A stretch of 64,000 nucleotides of DNA from contig JANYEC010000004.1 of NCBI GenBank assembly GCA_025363295.1, positions 44,124-108,123 on the forward strand, in the 5' to 3' direction. Under the pieces are notes generated by a model, which saw only the letters and a list, made by a program, of their open reading frames with translations, was not told the DNA's origin and did no database searches. The position numbers and the translations under genes were made by a program. The stretch comes from Akkermansiaceae bacterium (GTDB lineage Bacteria > Verrucomicrobiota > Verrucomicrobiia > Verrucomicrobiales > Akkermansiaceae). Positions 19,029 through 28,059 of the stretch are shown one piece after another. Within the stretch, counting starts at the first letter, position 1. Every line of letters starts with the position of its first letter.

Positions 19029-20516
19029 ATGTATCTTCCACTCGGCCAATATTCGCCTGATATCAAACTCGGATTCGTCTCCGCATCGCGCAACTGCTTC
19101 CCTCGTCAGCTCGCAGCAGAGCGCTCGGTTCGGCTCGTCGCCGCCACCAAAGAACTCGGCATCGAACTCACACTTCCTGTCGGCGAATGTGAAGTCATCG
19201 AAACTCGCGCACACGCTGCGGACGCCGCCGCCCAGCTTATCGCAGCGGGTTGTGATGCCGCCGTTTTGTTCCTCGGAAACTTTTCCCCGGAGATTGAAGA
19301 CGCCGCCTTCGTCAAAGCATTCCCCGGGCCTGTCCTTCTCATCGCCGCTGCCGAAGAAAACGGCATGAGCATGTTGCAAAAACGCGGCGATGCTCTGTGC
19401 GGTTTACTTTCCGCAGCGATGGCCATCCGCAAACGCGACCTCCAAGACCGCGTGCACATTCCGGAACTTCCGGTGATTTCCGCAGAAGACGGAGCAAAGG
19501 AAATCGCCCATTTTGCAAAAGTCATCAAGGTCGTCAAAGGCACTCGCAATGCCACCATCGGTCTCTTCGGCCCACGCCCACGCGATTTCGAAACCTGTAA
19601 CTATAACATCGCTTCGATTCAGTCCATCGGCGTGGAGATTGAAGAGTTAGGCCACTTCGATCTTCAGAACGAAATCAAACTCATTAAGGAGTCCAAGGAA
19701 ATCGCCGCAGACATGAAGGCGGAAATGCCTTCCATCCCGAAAGACGAGGAATTCGTCGGACGTCTATCCGATTATGAGCAGGCGATCCGGAATTTCCGTG
19801 ATCGCTTGAAGCTTTCCGGTGCCGCATCGCAGTGCTGGTCCGAGCAGGAGTTCGCGCTCAAGCACGTTCCTTGTTTCATCAACGGACGCATGGCGGACAA
19901 GGGCTTCCCGATCGCATGTGAAAACGACGCTTACTCACTCGTCGCTGAACTGATGGGCCAATACGCCAGCGACAACACCGTCACCGTTCTCGATATCAAC
20001 CACTCCATCCCGAGCAACCTCCACGAGTCACTGAAAGACTATCCGATTCGTGACATGGTCGGCATGTTCCATTGCGGAAACACCGCGGGCAAGCTGCTCA
20101 AGAATCCGGAGATGAAATACCAAGTCATCATGAAACGCCTGATGGAGCCGGACACCGATCCCGATATCACCCGTGGCACCATCGAGGGCCAGATCGCCGC
20201 ATCGCCGATCACCGTCGTGCAAGTCCACGGTCATGGTGACAAGCTCCGCGCCTACATCTGCGAGGGTCATTTCCTAGACCTCGATCCAAAAACCTTCGGC
20301 TGCACCGGCACGGCTTACATTCCCGGTTTCCACCGTTTCTATCGTCACGTGTTGTTAGGAAACTACCATCACCACGCGGCAGTTGCATTCACGCATTGCG
20401 GCGCGGTGTTGTTTGATGCCTTTAAGCTGCTAGGAATTGAAGTTGTGGACACTCCGAATCCAGCGGGCATTCCGTATCCCGGTGAAAACGTCTTTCGCGG
20501 CGGTTTCAAATACTAA
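19029..20516 (+). CDS. L-fucose/L-arabinose isomerase-superfamily ketol isomerase
   Basis: A 495-residue metal-dependent sugar isomerase of the FucI/AraA superfamily. It probably converts L-arabinose to L-ribulose here, because the flanking genes are ribulokinase and ribulose-5-phosphate epimerase. The C-terminal domain has FHCGNTAGKLLK, a region typical of the fucose-isomerase-related group, and AVAFTHCGAVLFDAFKLLGIEVV near the end. The Glu/Asp/His metal ligands of this family are expected in the central part (ACENDAYS and later HCGN), but I cannot assign each one. It does not look like classical AraA, so the arabinose role rests on context. It starts 11 bases after ribulokinase. Confidence 0.8.
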   Translation: MYLPLGQYSPDIKLGFVSASRNCFPRQLAAERSVRLVAATKELGIELTLPVGECEVIETRAHAADAAAQLIAAGCDAAVLFLGNFSPEIEDAAFVKAFPGPVLLIAAAEENGMSMLQKRGDALCGLLSAAMAIRKRDLQDRVHIPELPVISAEDGAKEIAHFAKVIKVVKGTRNATIGLFGPRPRDFETCNYNIASIQSIGVEIEELGHFDLQNEIKLIKESKEIAADMKAEMPSIPKDEEFVGRLSDYEQAIRNFRDRLKLSGAASQCWSEQEFALKHVPCFINGRMADKGFPIACENDAYSLVAELMGQYASDNTVTVLDINHSIPSNLHESLKDYPIRDMVGMFHCGNTAGKLLKNPEMKYQVIMKRLMEPDTDPDITRGTIEGQIAASPITVVQVHGHGDKLRAYICEGHFLDLDPKTFGCTGTAYIPGFHRFYRHVLLGNYHHHAAVAFTHCGAVLFDAFKLLGIEVVDTPNPAGIPYPGENVFRGGFKY

Positions 20517-20528
20517 TTGAGCGTTTCC

Positions 20529-21221
20529 ATGCCATTCACCGCTCTCAAAGAAGAATGCCTCGCGGCAAACCTCGCTCTTCCGAGAACCGGGCTCGTCGAT
20601 CTAACCTTCGGAAATGTTTCCGTCGCAGATCCCGAGCGCCGCGTTTTCGCAATCAAGCCGAGTGGTGTGGAATATAACAAACTCAAAGCCTCGCAGATCG
20701 TCATCCTCGATTTTGAGGGCAACCTCATCGAGGGCGATCTGCGACCATCGTCGGACACACCGACGCACCGCTGCCTGTTTCTGAATTTCCCGGGCATTCG
20801 CTCCGTCGTTCACACGCACTCCCGCAGCGCGGTCGCCTTTGCCCAAGCTGGGATGGACCTGCCCTGCCTCGGCACCACGCATTGTGATTATTTTCACGGC
20901 CCGATTCCCGTGACTCGCACAATGACACCCGAAGAAGTTAGAGGCGACTACGAATGGGAAACCGGCAAGGTCATCGTCGAACGCTTTGCTGATCTCGATC
21001 CGCTGCATGTTCCCGCCGTGCTCGTCCGCAACCATGGCCCGTTTGCATGGGGGCCTTCCGCAGCCAACGCGGTAGAAACGGCGCTCGCACTGGAAATCAT
21101 TGCGGAAATGGCACTCAAGACCCTTTCCCTCAATCCGTCCGCGGCACCTGCTCCGGCCCATCTTCTTGAAAAACACTTCTTCCGTAAACACGGCCCATCC
21201 GCATACTACGGCCAGCCCTAA
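20529..21221 (+). CDS. araD: L-ribulose-5-phosphate 4-epimerase (class II aldolase fold)
   Basis: Zinc enzyme converting L-ribulose 5-phosphate to D-xylulose 5-phosphate, linking arabinose to the pentose phosphate pathway. It has 230 residues, the usual length. Family features: TFGNVSVADPERRVFAIKPSGVEYNKL near the start, the phosphate-binding SSDTPTHRCLF, and the metal-binding HTHSRSAVAFAQAG (His-x-His), with a third His in VLVRNHGPFAWG. The ATG at 20529 is preferred; a TTG at 20517, directly after the isomerase stop, is also in frame. Third gene of the operon. Confidence 0.92.
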   Translation: MPFTALKEECLAANLALPRTGLVDLTFGNVSVADPERRVFAIKPSGVEYNKLKASQIVILDFEGNLIEGDLRPSSDTPTHRCLFLNFPGIRSVVHTHSRSAVAFAQAGMDLPCLGTTHCDYFHGPIPVTRTMTPEEVRGDYEWETGKVIVERFADLDPLHVPAVLVRNHGPFAWGPSAANAVETALALEIIAEMALKTLSLNPSAAPAPAHLLEKHFFRKHGPSAYYGQP

Positions 21222-21251
21222 TTTCTCAAAAAAACCAAAAATCCTGACCCC

Positions 21252-22223
21252 ATGAAACTGCCCTCCGTCTGCCGCATTTCCGCTGCCGCTATCCTCGCAC
21301 TCGCGATCATCGGCTGCAACAAATCCAGCACTTCCGGGGCATCCGGGAAAAAGCTCAAACTCGCTTTTGTAAGCAATAACGCCGCCACCTTCTGGAGCAT
21401 CGCCCGCTCCGGTTGCGATGCGGCTGCGAAGGAACTCGGCAACGTCGAAGTCGATTTCCGCATCCCCTCCACCGGCGGTGCGGCCGAACAACAACAGATC
21501 CTTGACGATCTCCTAGCCAAAGGCGTGGATGGCATTGCTGTTAGCCCGATCGACCCCGCCAACCAAACTGCTTTCCTTAATAAAATCGCCGAGCAAACCC
21601 TCCTCATCTGCCACGATAGCGATGCGCCAGACAGCAAGCGCGTCGCCTACATCGGCACCGATAATTTCGCCGCAGGCAGGGAAGCCGGTAAGCTAATCAA
21701 GGAAGCCCTCCCTAACGGCGGCAAGATCATGGTCTTCGTAGGCGCGACCGATGCGGAAAACTCCAAGCAACGTTTCGGCGGCATCAAACAGGAACTCGAA
21801 GGCTCGAAGATAGAAATCATCGATGTCCGCACCGACGACACCGACACGGTGCGCGCTCAGAAAAACGCCGAGGATACACTTGTGAAATATCCAGACGTCG
21901 CCTGCCTCGTCGGTCTTTATAATTACAACGGCCCCGCCATCCTCAACGCCGTGCGCAGCGCGGGCAAACAAGGCAAAGTGCAGATCGTTTGCTTCGACGA
22001 GAACGACGAAACCCTCGAAGGAGTTTCTTCCGGTGACATCTACGGCACCGTGGTTCAACAGCCCTTCGAATTTGGCAAACAAGCGATCACGAAAATGGCC
22101 CAGCACCTCGCGGGTGATAAGGCCGCTTTGGCCGGTGGCAAACAAATCGTCCCGACCCGTAGCCTGAAGAAAGCGGACATCGCCGAGTTCAAAGCCAATC
22201 TCAAAAAGATCCTCGGTAAGTAA
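21252..22223 (+). CDS. Sugar ABC transporter substrate-binding lipoprotein (RbsB-like)
   Basis: Periplasmic binding protein, type I fold, 323 residues. The signal peptide ends in a lipobox, LAIIGC, so Cys20 or so is lipidated, consistent with membrane tethering. After a Ser/Gly linker the mature domain begins KLKLAFVSNNAATFWSIARSG, as in ribose/xylose/arabinose binding proteins; GGAAEQQQILDDLLAKGVDGIAVSP and QIVCFDENDETLEGV are also typical. The operon setting with ara genes suggests L-arabinose or a related pentose as ligand. The genes for the ATPase and permease follow directly. Confidence 0.9.
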   Translation: MKLPSVCRISAAAILALAIIGCNKSSTSGASGKKLKLAFVSNNAATFWSIARSGCDAAAKELGNVEVDFRIPSTGGAAEQQQILDDLLAKGVDGIAVSPIDPANQTAFLNKIAEQTLLICHDSDAPDSKRVAYIGTDNFAAGREAGKLIKEALPNGGKIMVFVGATDAENSKQRFGGIKQELEGSKIEIIDVRTDDTDTVRAQKNAEDTLVKYPDVACLVGLYNYNGPAILNAVRSAGKQGKVQIVCFDENDETLEGVSSGDIYGTVVQQPFEFGKQAITKMAQHLAGDKAALAGGKQIVPTRSLKKADIAEFKANLKKILGK

Positions 22224-22248
22224 TTTTCACCCGATCCTTTCAAAGCCC

Positions 22249-23775
22249 ATGAGCACTCCTCCCCTTCTGGAAATGCGAGGAATCTGCAAACGATTTCCCG
22301 GCGTGGTGGCTTTGGACGGGGTCTGTTTAACCGTCGGGCAGGGCGAAGTTCTCTCGCTCTGCGGTGAGAACGGCGCGGGTAAATCCACGCTGATGAAAAT
22401 CCTCGGCGGCGTCTATCAGCCGGAAGAGGGGGAGCTGCTCGTCGATGGCAAGCCCGTCAAAATTAACAACGTCACCGATGCCATCAAGCTCGGCATTGGA
22501 TTCATCCATCAAGAGCTCAACGTGCTCGAAAACCTCGATATCGCGGCGAATGTCTTCCTCGGACGTGAGCCGCTAATCTCGCCCTTCAAACTGATCAATC
22601 GCAAGAAAATCCACGCCGATACCGTTCCACTACTCAAGCGCCTAGGTCTCAATTTACCCACCGACAAACGCCTCGGCGAACTCCCTATCGCCCAACAGCA
22701 AATGGTGGAAATCGCCAAAGCACTCTCGCTGAACGCGCGCATCCTAATCATGGATGAGCCGACATCGAGCCTCACCCTAACCGAAACTGATTGCCTGCTC
22801 GACCTCATCGCCGAGCTACGCAAACAGGGCGTTAGCATTATTTACATTTCCCACCGCCTCGGTGAAGTGGATCGCTGTTCAGATCGAGTCGAGATTCTTC
22901 GCGATGGCAAAAACGCCGGCGCTCTAACACGAGCGGAGATTAATCATGATAACATCGTAAGTAAAATGGTCGGCCGGGAGATTAAGTGCGTTTACACTCC
23001 ATCCGGAGCGAGGGTCACCCATAAATTCTTCAAAGTCCGCAACGTAAAATCTAGCCGTTTTCCTAACCAAAAAGTTTCATTCGATGCGGCGCGCGGAGAA
23101 ATCCTCGGTTTTGCCGGACTCGTCGGTGCAGGGCGCTCCGAGATGATGAAGGCCATCTGTGGGCTCGACGAAAACGGCGCTGCGGAGGTCACCTTGGGAG
23201 ATGAAGCTCTCGTCATCCGCAAGTCCGCCGATGCGATCGGCCATGGGATTTTCCTTGTCCCGGAAAACCGCCGCGAGGAAGGACTTGTCACCGGAATGTC
23301 CGTGCGCGAGAACACCACGCTTCCCTCGCTCAGCACCTACTCCACCGCCGGGCTCATTCAAAAAGGTCGCGAAACCAAGGTGGCGAACGAGCAGATCGCT
23401 TCTCTTAGAATCAAAACCCCGCACGCCGAAACCTTGGTGCGCAACCTCAGCGGCGGCAACCAACAGAAAGTCGTGATCGGCAAATGGTTAGCGATGGGGC
23501 CAAAAGTCCTGATCCTCGACGAACCTACTCGCGGCATCGACGTCGGAGCGAAAGCGGAAATTTACAAACTCATGCGCGAGCTTGCTGCAAGCGGCGCGGT
23601 GATCCTTATGATCAGCAGCGATATGGAGGAAGTCCTCCACGTTAGCGATCGCGTGGCGGTCATGCACGAAGGCCAAATCACCGGTATTCTGGATCGCGCG
23701 GATTGCAGTGAGAAAAACGTCATGCAGCTCGCCGTGGGACGCTCGGTGTCCGTTAGTAAACCTGCCTTTTCATAA
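22249..23775 (+). CDS. Sugar ABC transporter ATPase, two nucleotide-binding domains (RbsA/AraG-like)
   Basis: Energises pentose import. It has 508 residues with two tandem ABC domains, as usual for CUT2 transporters. Domain 1 has Walker A GENGAGKSTLMKILGG (about residues 40-55), a Q-loop region FIHQELNVLENL and Walker B ILIMDEPTSSL. Domain 2 has a diverged Walker A (GAGRSEMMKAICG), the signature NLSGGNQQKVVIGKWL and Walker B LILDEPTRGIDVG. The degenerate second P-loop is normal for this family. It lies 25 bases after the binding-protein gene and 17 bases before the permease gene. Confidence 0.93.
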   Translation: MSTPPLLEMRGICKRFPGVVALDGVCLTVGQGEVLSLCGENGAGKSTLMKILGGVYQPEEGELLVDGKPVKINNVTDAIKLGIGFIHQELNVLENLDIAANVFLGREPLISPFKLINRKKIHADTVPLLKRLGLNLPTDKRLGELPIAQQQMVEIAKALSLNARILIMDEPTSSLTLTETDCLLDLIAELRKQGVSIIYISHRLGEVDRCSDRVEILRDGKNAGALTRAEINHDNIVSKMVGREIKCVYTPSGARVTHKFFKVRNVKSSRFPNQKVSFDAARGEILGFAGLVGAGRSEMMKAICGLDENGAAEVTLGDEALVIRKSADAIGHGIFLVPENRREEGLVTGMSVRENTTLPSLSTYSTAGLIQKGRETKVANEQIASLRIKTPHAETLVRNLSGGNQQKVVIGKWLAMGPKVLILDEPTRGIDVGAKAEIYKLMRELAASGAVILMISSDMEEVLHVSDRVAVMHEGQITGILDRADCSEKNVMQLAVGRSVSVSKPAFS

Positions 23776-23792
23776 TTTCGGCCTCCTTTCTC

Positions 23793-24749
23793 ATGAAAAA
23801 AGAACTCGGGATTTTCTCCCTCCTCATCGTGCTTTGCGTGGTCACCGCCTCGATTAACCCACGCTTCCTTTCGACGACAAACCTGACGAACATGGCCAAT
23901 CTAATCGGTCTGTTTGGCGTCTTCAGCATCGGTCTCGGCTTAGTGATCATCACCGGCGGGATCGATCTTTCCGTCGGTTCGATGTTCGCGCTTTGCGGAG
24001 TGTTGTTACCCATCGCCCTAACGAAATGGGAACTGGCGTGGCCTCTAGCGGCCTCGCTCGTGATCGCCCTTCCGATGGCTCTTGGCTGGGTGCACGGCGT
24101 GCTGATCACGCGCATGAAAATGCAACCGTTCATCGTGACGCTCTGCGGTCTCATGATCTATCGGGGTGCCGCCCGCTTCATCGCGAATGACAGCACACTC
24201 GGTTTCGGAGCAGGCAAGGGCTTCGAAACCTTGCGCAGCATCTCCAGCGGTAAATTGCTCGGAGTTCCTATGCCTTTCGTGATCCTCGTGGTGATCGGCC
24301 TCATCATGTGGGTCCTTCTGCACCGCTCGATCTACGGTCGCTACCTGTTAGCAGTGGGACGCAACGAGGAAGCCGCACGTTTCTCCGGCATCAACACACG
24401 CAGGGTCATTACAGGAAGTTACGTGATCGCCGGTCTGCTCACCGGGGTTTCCGGCATCATGCTCGCATTTTACACCAACTCGGTTTCGCCCTCGAACTAC
24501 GGAAATTCCTACGAGCTCTATGCCATCGCCGCCGCCGTGCTCGGGGGTTGCAGCCTCCGTGGAGGCGAGGGCTCGATCATCGGCATCATCATCGGCACCG
24601 CGCTTCTGCAAGTCTTGCAAAACCTCGTCAACCTGCTGGGCATCCCGAGCTCGCTGAACTTCGCCGTCATGGGCACCGTGGTCCTGCTGGGCGTGATGGC
24701 GGATCAACTGCTCCAACGCCGGGCCGCTGCGAAACTGGATGCAAGTTGA
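23793..24749 (+). CDS. Sugar ABC transporter permease (RbsC/AraH-like)
   Basis: Inner-membrane permease of the CUT2 family, 318 residues with about nine hydrophobic segments. Characteristic stretches are LVIITGGIDLSVGSMFALCG near the N-terminus, LAVGRNEEAARFSGINTRRV (the cytoplasmic coupling loop that contacts the ATPase) and LGGCSLRGGEGSIIGIIIGTALLQVLQNLVNLLGI near the end. It completes the binding protein/ATPase/permease set of the pentose operon and is its last gene. No strong terminator is seen immediately after it. Confidence 0.92.
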   Translation: MKKELGIFSLLIVLCVVTASINPRFLSTTNLTNMANLIGLFGVFSIGLGLVIITGGIDLSVGSMFALCGVLLPIALTKWELAWPLAASLVIALPMALGWVHGVLITRMKMQPFIVTLCGLMIYRGAARFIANDSTLGFGAGKGFETLRSISSGKLLGVPMPFVILVVIGLIMWVLLHRSIYGRYLLAVGRNEEAARFSGINTRRVITGSYVIAGLLTGVSGIMLAFYTNSVSPSNYGNSYELYAIAAAVLGGCSLRGGEGSIIGIIIGTALLQVLQNLVNLLGIPSSLNFAVMGTVVLLGVMADQLLQRRAAAKLDAS

Positions 24750-25128
24750 TGGATTTTCCCCGGCACCGTTTCGTTCCGGCCTTGCCAAACCTCTAAATCG
24801 CCGTCATTTCTCCTGCGAGCAGGTATTTCCTACCTCTGATGCCCGCATTTGGCCGATTGCTGACTGATTCACCCCTGTTCTGAGAGTGGTGAGATCGGCC
24901 CGCAGGCAAGAATCCCGGAACTCCCTGACTCACGGGCGGCGGCGCAAGCCGACTTGTTCCGACATGGGTGAAGTCCCCCTCCGCAAATTTATCGCTGCGG
25001 AACTTCACCCCGGCACCAAAAAGCCGGACGTCGGAGCCATGTCGGTCAGCACGAGGTCCTTCCAGTATTGCCGGGTTCTCCTGAATCCGCAGCGCCGGGC
25101 CACCCGAAACCACGAACCCACTGACAAC
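24750..25128 (+). other. Long structured leader/intergenic region ahead of the RRM gene
   Basis: This 379-base stretch has no convincing gene. The RRM frame is open back to 24886, but the extension (RRQESRNSLTHGRRR...) looks unlike protein. A strong nested hairpin lies at 24966-25010: outer arms GGGTGAAGT / ACTTCACCC, inner arms CCGCA / TGCGG. Smaller self-complementary segments such as CGGCGCAAGCCG occur nearby. If transcribed, it would be a 5' leader for the RNA-binding protein gene. Confidence 0.5.
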
Positions 25129-26091
25129 ATGTCAAACGCAACACAAGATTCCCGCAATTCGGGAGACAACCGTCGCCGCCGCTCACGCGGAGGCTCAAAC
25201 CGTAATAACAACCACAACTCCAACAACCACGGCGAAGAACGACGTTCCGGTGGCGACTCCCGCAATGACTCGCGCGGAGGTCAAAACCGCCGCCAGAATG
25301 GTAACCGCTCCGAGGAATTCCGCCCGCAGGCCCCGCGCCCGGCTCGCGTCTATTCCGCTCCGAAAATGAACTGGTGGCAGAAGATCTTGAGTGCCATCGG
25401 TCTTTACAAAGCACCTGTCGCTCCTGCCCGTCCTGAGCGCCGGGAAGAACCCGTCCGGAAAAATACCGAAGCCCGCGCCCCGAAGTCGAACACCCGTAAC
25501 GCCCGTTCTAACGAAGGGGCGCCACCGGAAAAGCAAGACCGTCCCGAGCGCCAGCCATCCGGCGAGCGCACCCGCAACGAGCGCCAACCGAGAGAACGTC
25601 CACGCGGTGGAAACCGTGACAGCGTGGAATCCCCGCGCGTTTACGTCGGAAACTTGTCCTACGATGTGAGCGAACAAGACCTCCAAGAGCTTTTCAAAGG
25701 CATCGGCGGCGTTCGCAATGTAGAAATCGTTTACAACCGTAGCACCCATCGTTCAAAGGGTTATGGCTTTGTAGAAATGCTCCACATGGATGAAGCCATG
25801 CGTGCCGTGGAGGTCCTCCACGATCAACCGTTCATGGGTCGCAAGCTCACCGTTTCGGGTGCCAAGTCAAAGGGCCAAGACGAACGGGAAGACCAAGAAG
25901 AGCGCACTGAACGCGCCCCTCGCCCGGTCGTCGTCGCCTCATCGGCCCCGGGCTCTGTCGCCCCGGTGACTCATTCCGAGCCGGTGATCGAAACGATCGT
26001 CGAAACAGTCCCCACCGCGCATGCGGAGATCGCTCCTGTTGCCGAGGCTGAATCGAACCACGAGGCTAAAGAAAAAATCGAAGAAGCCTAA
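25129..26091 (+). CDS. RRM-type RNA-binding protein with Arg/Asn-rich N-terminal tail
   Basis: A 320-residue protein from the ATG at 25129. Residues 1-80 are extremely rich in Arg, Asn, Ser and Gly (RRRRSRGGSNRNNNHNSNN), followed by a Pro/Arg/Glu-rich linker. A single RRM domain follows at about residues 170-247, with RNP2-like VYVGNLSYDV and RNP1-like SKGYGFVEM. The C-terminal tail is acidic and Pro/Val-rich. Such RRM proteins (with RGG-like tails) occur in cyanobacteria and Verrucomicrobia and bind mRNA, often in cold response; the target here is unknown. Both the disordered basic tail and the structured leader invite the idea of autoregulation. A terminator follows. Confidence 0.9.
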   Translation: MSNATQDSRNSGDNRRRRSRGGSNRNNNHNSNNHGEERRSGGDSRNDSRGGQNRRQNGNRSEEFRPQAPRPARVYSAPKMNWWQKILSAIGLYKAPVAPARPERREEPVRKNTEARAPKSNTRNARSNEGAPPEKQDRPERQPSGERTRNERQPRERPRGGNRDSVESPRVYVGNLSYDVSEQDLQELFKGIGGVRNVEIVYNRSTHRSKGYGFVEMLHMDEAMRAVEVLHDQPFMGRKLTVSGAKSKGQDEREDQEERTERAPRPVVVASSAPGSVAPVTHSEPVIETIVETVPTAHAEIAPVAEAESNHEAKEKIEEA

Positions 26092-26121
26092 TCAGCCCGC
26101 TTCGCCTATCCATTCAACTCA

Positions 26122-26155
26122 ACCCCCGCCCGGTTCTCCGTGGCGGGGGTTTTTT
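26122..26155 (+). terminator. Rho-independent terminator
   Basis: Stem ACCCCCGCC / GGCGGGGGT followed by T5, 30 bases after the RRM gene stop. Confidence 0.88.
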
Positions 26156-26325
26156 GTGAACCTAAAAAAGCCAGCAAAGGGATACACGCATTCCGCGAAG
26201 CAACCTGAATCAGGGCTAACCAAACTGAATGGAGGGTCATCTGCGTGATGCCGCTACGCCGATGGAAAAAACAAGGCTTTGCTTGCACCGCGCAAGCGGG
26301 CATGAGTGAATCGGCTTTTCCAATT

Positions 26326-27270
26326 ATGAAAACACGAAAACTTGGGGACTCGGATCTTGAAATTTCCTCGATCGGATTCGGGGCATGGGCCATCGGCGGC
26401 GGCGACTGGCAATTTGGCTGGGGCGCGCAGGATGAATCGGACTCCGTCGCTGCCATCCACCGGGCGCTCGAGCTTGGTATCAATTGGATTGATACCGCAG
26501 CGGTTTATGGCTTGGGTCATTCGGAAAAAGTCATCGCCAAGGCGCTCTCCGCTTGGAGCGGACCGCAACCCTACCTTTTTACGAAGTGCGGGATGATCTG
26601 GGATGAAAACCGCCAGGTTGATTACTCACTTCGAGCTGATTCGATCCGGAGCGAGTGCGAAAGCAGTCTGCGCCGACTGGGCGTAGAAACGATCGATCTC
26701 TATCAAATTCACTGGTCTGCCGATGATCCCGCCGAGACCGAGGAAGGCTGGGCCGAGTTGGTTCGCCTGCGCAAGGAGGGGAAAGTCCGCTGGATCGGGG
26801 TCTGCAATTTCAGCCTCGAAGAACTCGTGCTCGCAGAAGCCATCGCGCCCATCACCTCGCTGCAGCCCCCTTATTCCCTCATCCGACGGGACATTGAGGC
26901 GGAAATCCTGCCTTGGTGTGAAAAAACTCATACCGGCGTCATCGCCTACTCCCCCATGGCGTCCGGCCTGTTAACGGGAGCGATGACCCGCGAACGTGCC
27001 GCCGCCCTGCCTGCCAATGACTGGCGCAGCCGCAACGCAGAATTCACAGATCCCAAGCTTACGCAGCATCTGGCGCTCGTGGACCGGCTAGCCGCAGTTG
27101 GCAAAATTCACGGCTGCTCGCCCGGAGAAGTCGCCATCGCTTGGACTTTGCATCAGCCAGCCGTCACCGGAGCCATCGTCGGCGCACGAAACGCGGCACA
27201 GATAGGGGAAATCGCGGGAGCCGCCTCGCTCCAACTCTCCACCGCAGAGATCGCTCAAATCGAGGGCTAA
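26326..27270 (+). CDS. Aldo/keto reductase
   Basis: NAD(P)H-dependent oxidoreductase of 314 residues with a TIM-barrel. It starts MKTRKLGDSDLEISSIGFGAW; the ATG at 26326 gives the classical N-terminus, and the longer in-frame start at 26245 is not needed. The catalytic tetrad region is NWIDTAAVYGLGHSEKVI (Asp, Tyr), with KCGM supplying the Lys and DLYQIHW the His. The C-terminal cofactor segment is GAIVGARNAAQIGEIAG. The family covers many sugar and carbonyl substrates; this one resembles the general predicted-oxidoreductase group. It stands alone. Confidence 0.9.
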   Translation: MKTRKLGDSDLEISSIGFGAWAIGGGDWQFGWGAQDESDSVAAIHRALELGINWIDTAAVYGLGHSEKVIAKALSAWSGPQPYLFTKCGMIWDENRQVDYSLRADSIRSECESSLRRLGVETIDLYQIHWSADDPAETEEGWAELVRLRKEGKVRWIGVCNFSLEELVLAEAIAPITSLQPPYSLIRRDIEAEILPWCEKTHTGVIAYSPMASGLLTGAMTRERAAALPANDWRSRNAEFTDPKLTQHLALVDRLAAVGKIHGCSPGEVAIAWTLHQPAVTGAIVGARNAAQIGEIAGAASLQLSTAEIAQIEG

Positions 27271-27672
27271 CTGCTAGAGGCCGCCAAACTCTTTTGTCGT
27301 TCTCCCGCCCGCCGCAAATCTCGGTCGGGTGGTGAGACTTCACTTTTGCCACTTGATGTTCATCCGTGAGCTACGACCCCATTTAGTACGACCCCATTTA
27401 TTAAGGGTTAGAGATTGTTTTGGGGGGTGGGAGCGCCGGGCTGGTGAAGTGTCAGAAGGGGAAGGTGGGCACGTAGGTCTAGATGCGTTTTTCAATTAGC
27501 GACGGTCATAGACGCGCCGCTACAAAGGCCAGTCCGTCGATGTCCACTGCGCTTCCATTGTAGTTTTATTTTCTTTTCTAGACTAGATGAGGTGACTTTG
27601 CGGCGAGACGCAGCAACCACGTTAGAGAAGGCGATTAGATCTTTTTTAAATTCAGTTTGCCGGCCAACTAAA
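27271..27672. other. Non-coding stretch with a short tandem repeat
   Basis: No convincing gene in this interval. It contains a 15-base unit, TACGACCCCATTTAG, repeated directly at 27372-27386 and 27387-27401 (the last base differs), and several purine-rich runs. Base composition is more AT-rich than the neighbouring genes. The 27492-27839 open frame on the minus strand has no recognisable domain and overlaps the better candidate at 27673-28050. Nothing else is supported here. Confidence 0.5.
27372..27401. repeat. Two direct copies of a 15-bp unit
   Basis: TACGACCCCATTTAG is followed directly by TACGACCCCATTTAT. It lies in the non-coding stretch after the aldo/keto reductase gene. No transposase is nearby to suggest it is an element end. 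Confidence 0.7.
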
Positions 27673-28050
27673 TTATTTCTCCTGCTTTTTTGGTTTCGGG
27701 TATGGAAGTTGATTATCGAATACAGCAAGGAGCTCTCTCGCGCCTTTTGATTCGGCATCAAATCCATACCAGATGTGTTGCCCAGGGAAGGGGTGTCTGG
27801 AGAGGTTTTTGGACTGTGGTGTGGAGCGTGTGTGGTCATTCTCTTCCTTGCGGTTACGGGCTCGGATGAGGACTCGCATCCTCACCGGCGCTTTCAACTG
27901 TTCGAGATACGAACGTAAAGGGAATCCGCTGACCAAGCTGCCTGACGGGGAGATGACTCCACCAAGAATGCCACGGTCTCGAGGTTCCCGCCTTCTTCGG
28001 ATGCAGGGGAAAACTACATCAGGCCAGAGAAGCAAGGATGCCTGTTTCAC
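27673..28050 (-). CDS. Uncertain small protein downstream of the TPR-like gene
   Basis: A 125-residue open frame from a GTG at 28050, only 9 bases beyond the stop of the upstream gene on the same strand. The C-terminal part reads like genuine protein (FPGQHIWYGFDAESKGAR, LLAVFDNQLPYPKPKK). The N-terminal part is Arg-rich and less convincing (FPCIRRRREPRDRG). I recognise no family and no signal peptide. It could be a real small gene in operon with the TPR-like gene, or the decayed end of an older one. Confidence 0.35.
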   Translation of the reverse strand: MKQASLLLWPDVVFPCIRRRREPRDRGILGGVISPSGSLVSGFPLRSYLEQLKAPVRMRVLIRARNRKEENDHTRSTPQSKNLSRHPFPGQHIWYGFDAESKGARELLAVFDNQLPYPKPKKQEK

Positions 28051-28059
28051 GATTTCCCA

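Noticed and set aside
27492..27839. Minus-strand ORF of 115 codons in the gene-poor region
   Set aside because: Low-complexity composition, no domain, overlaps the better candidate frame at 27673-28050.
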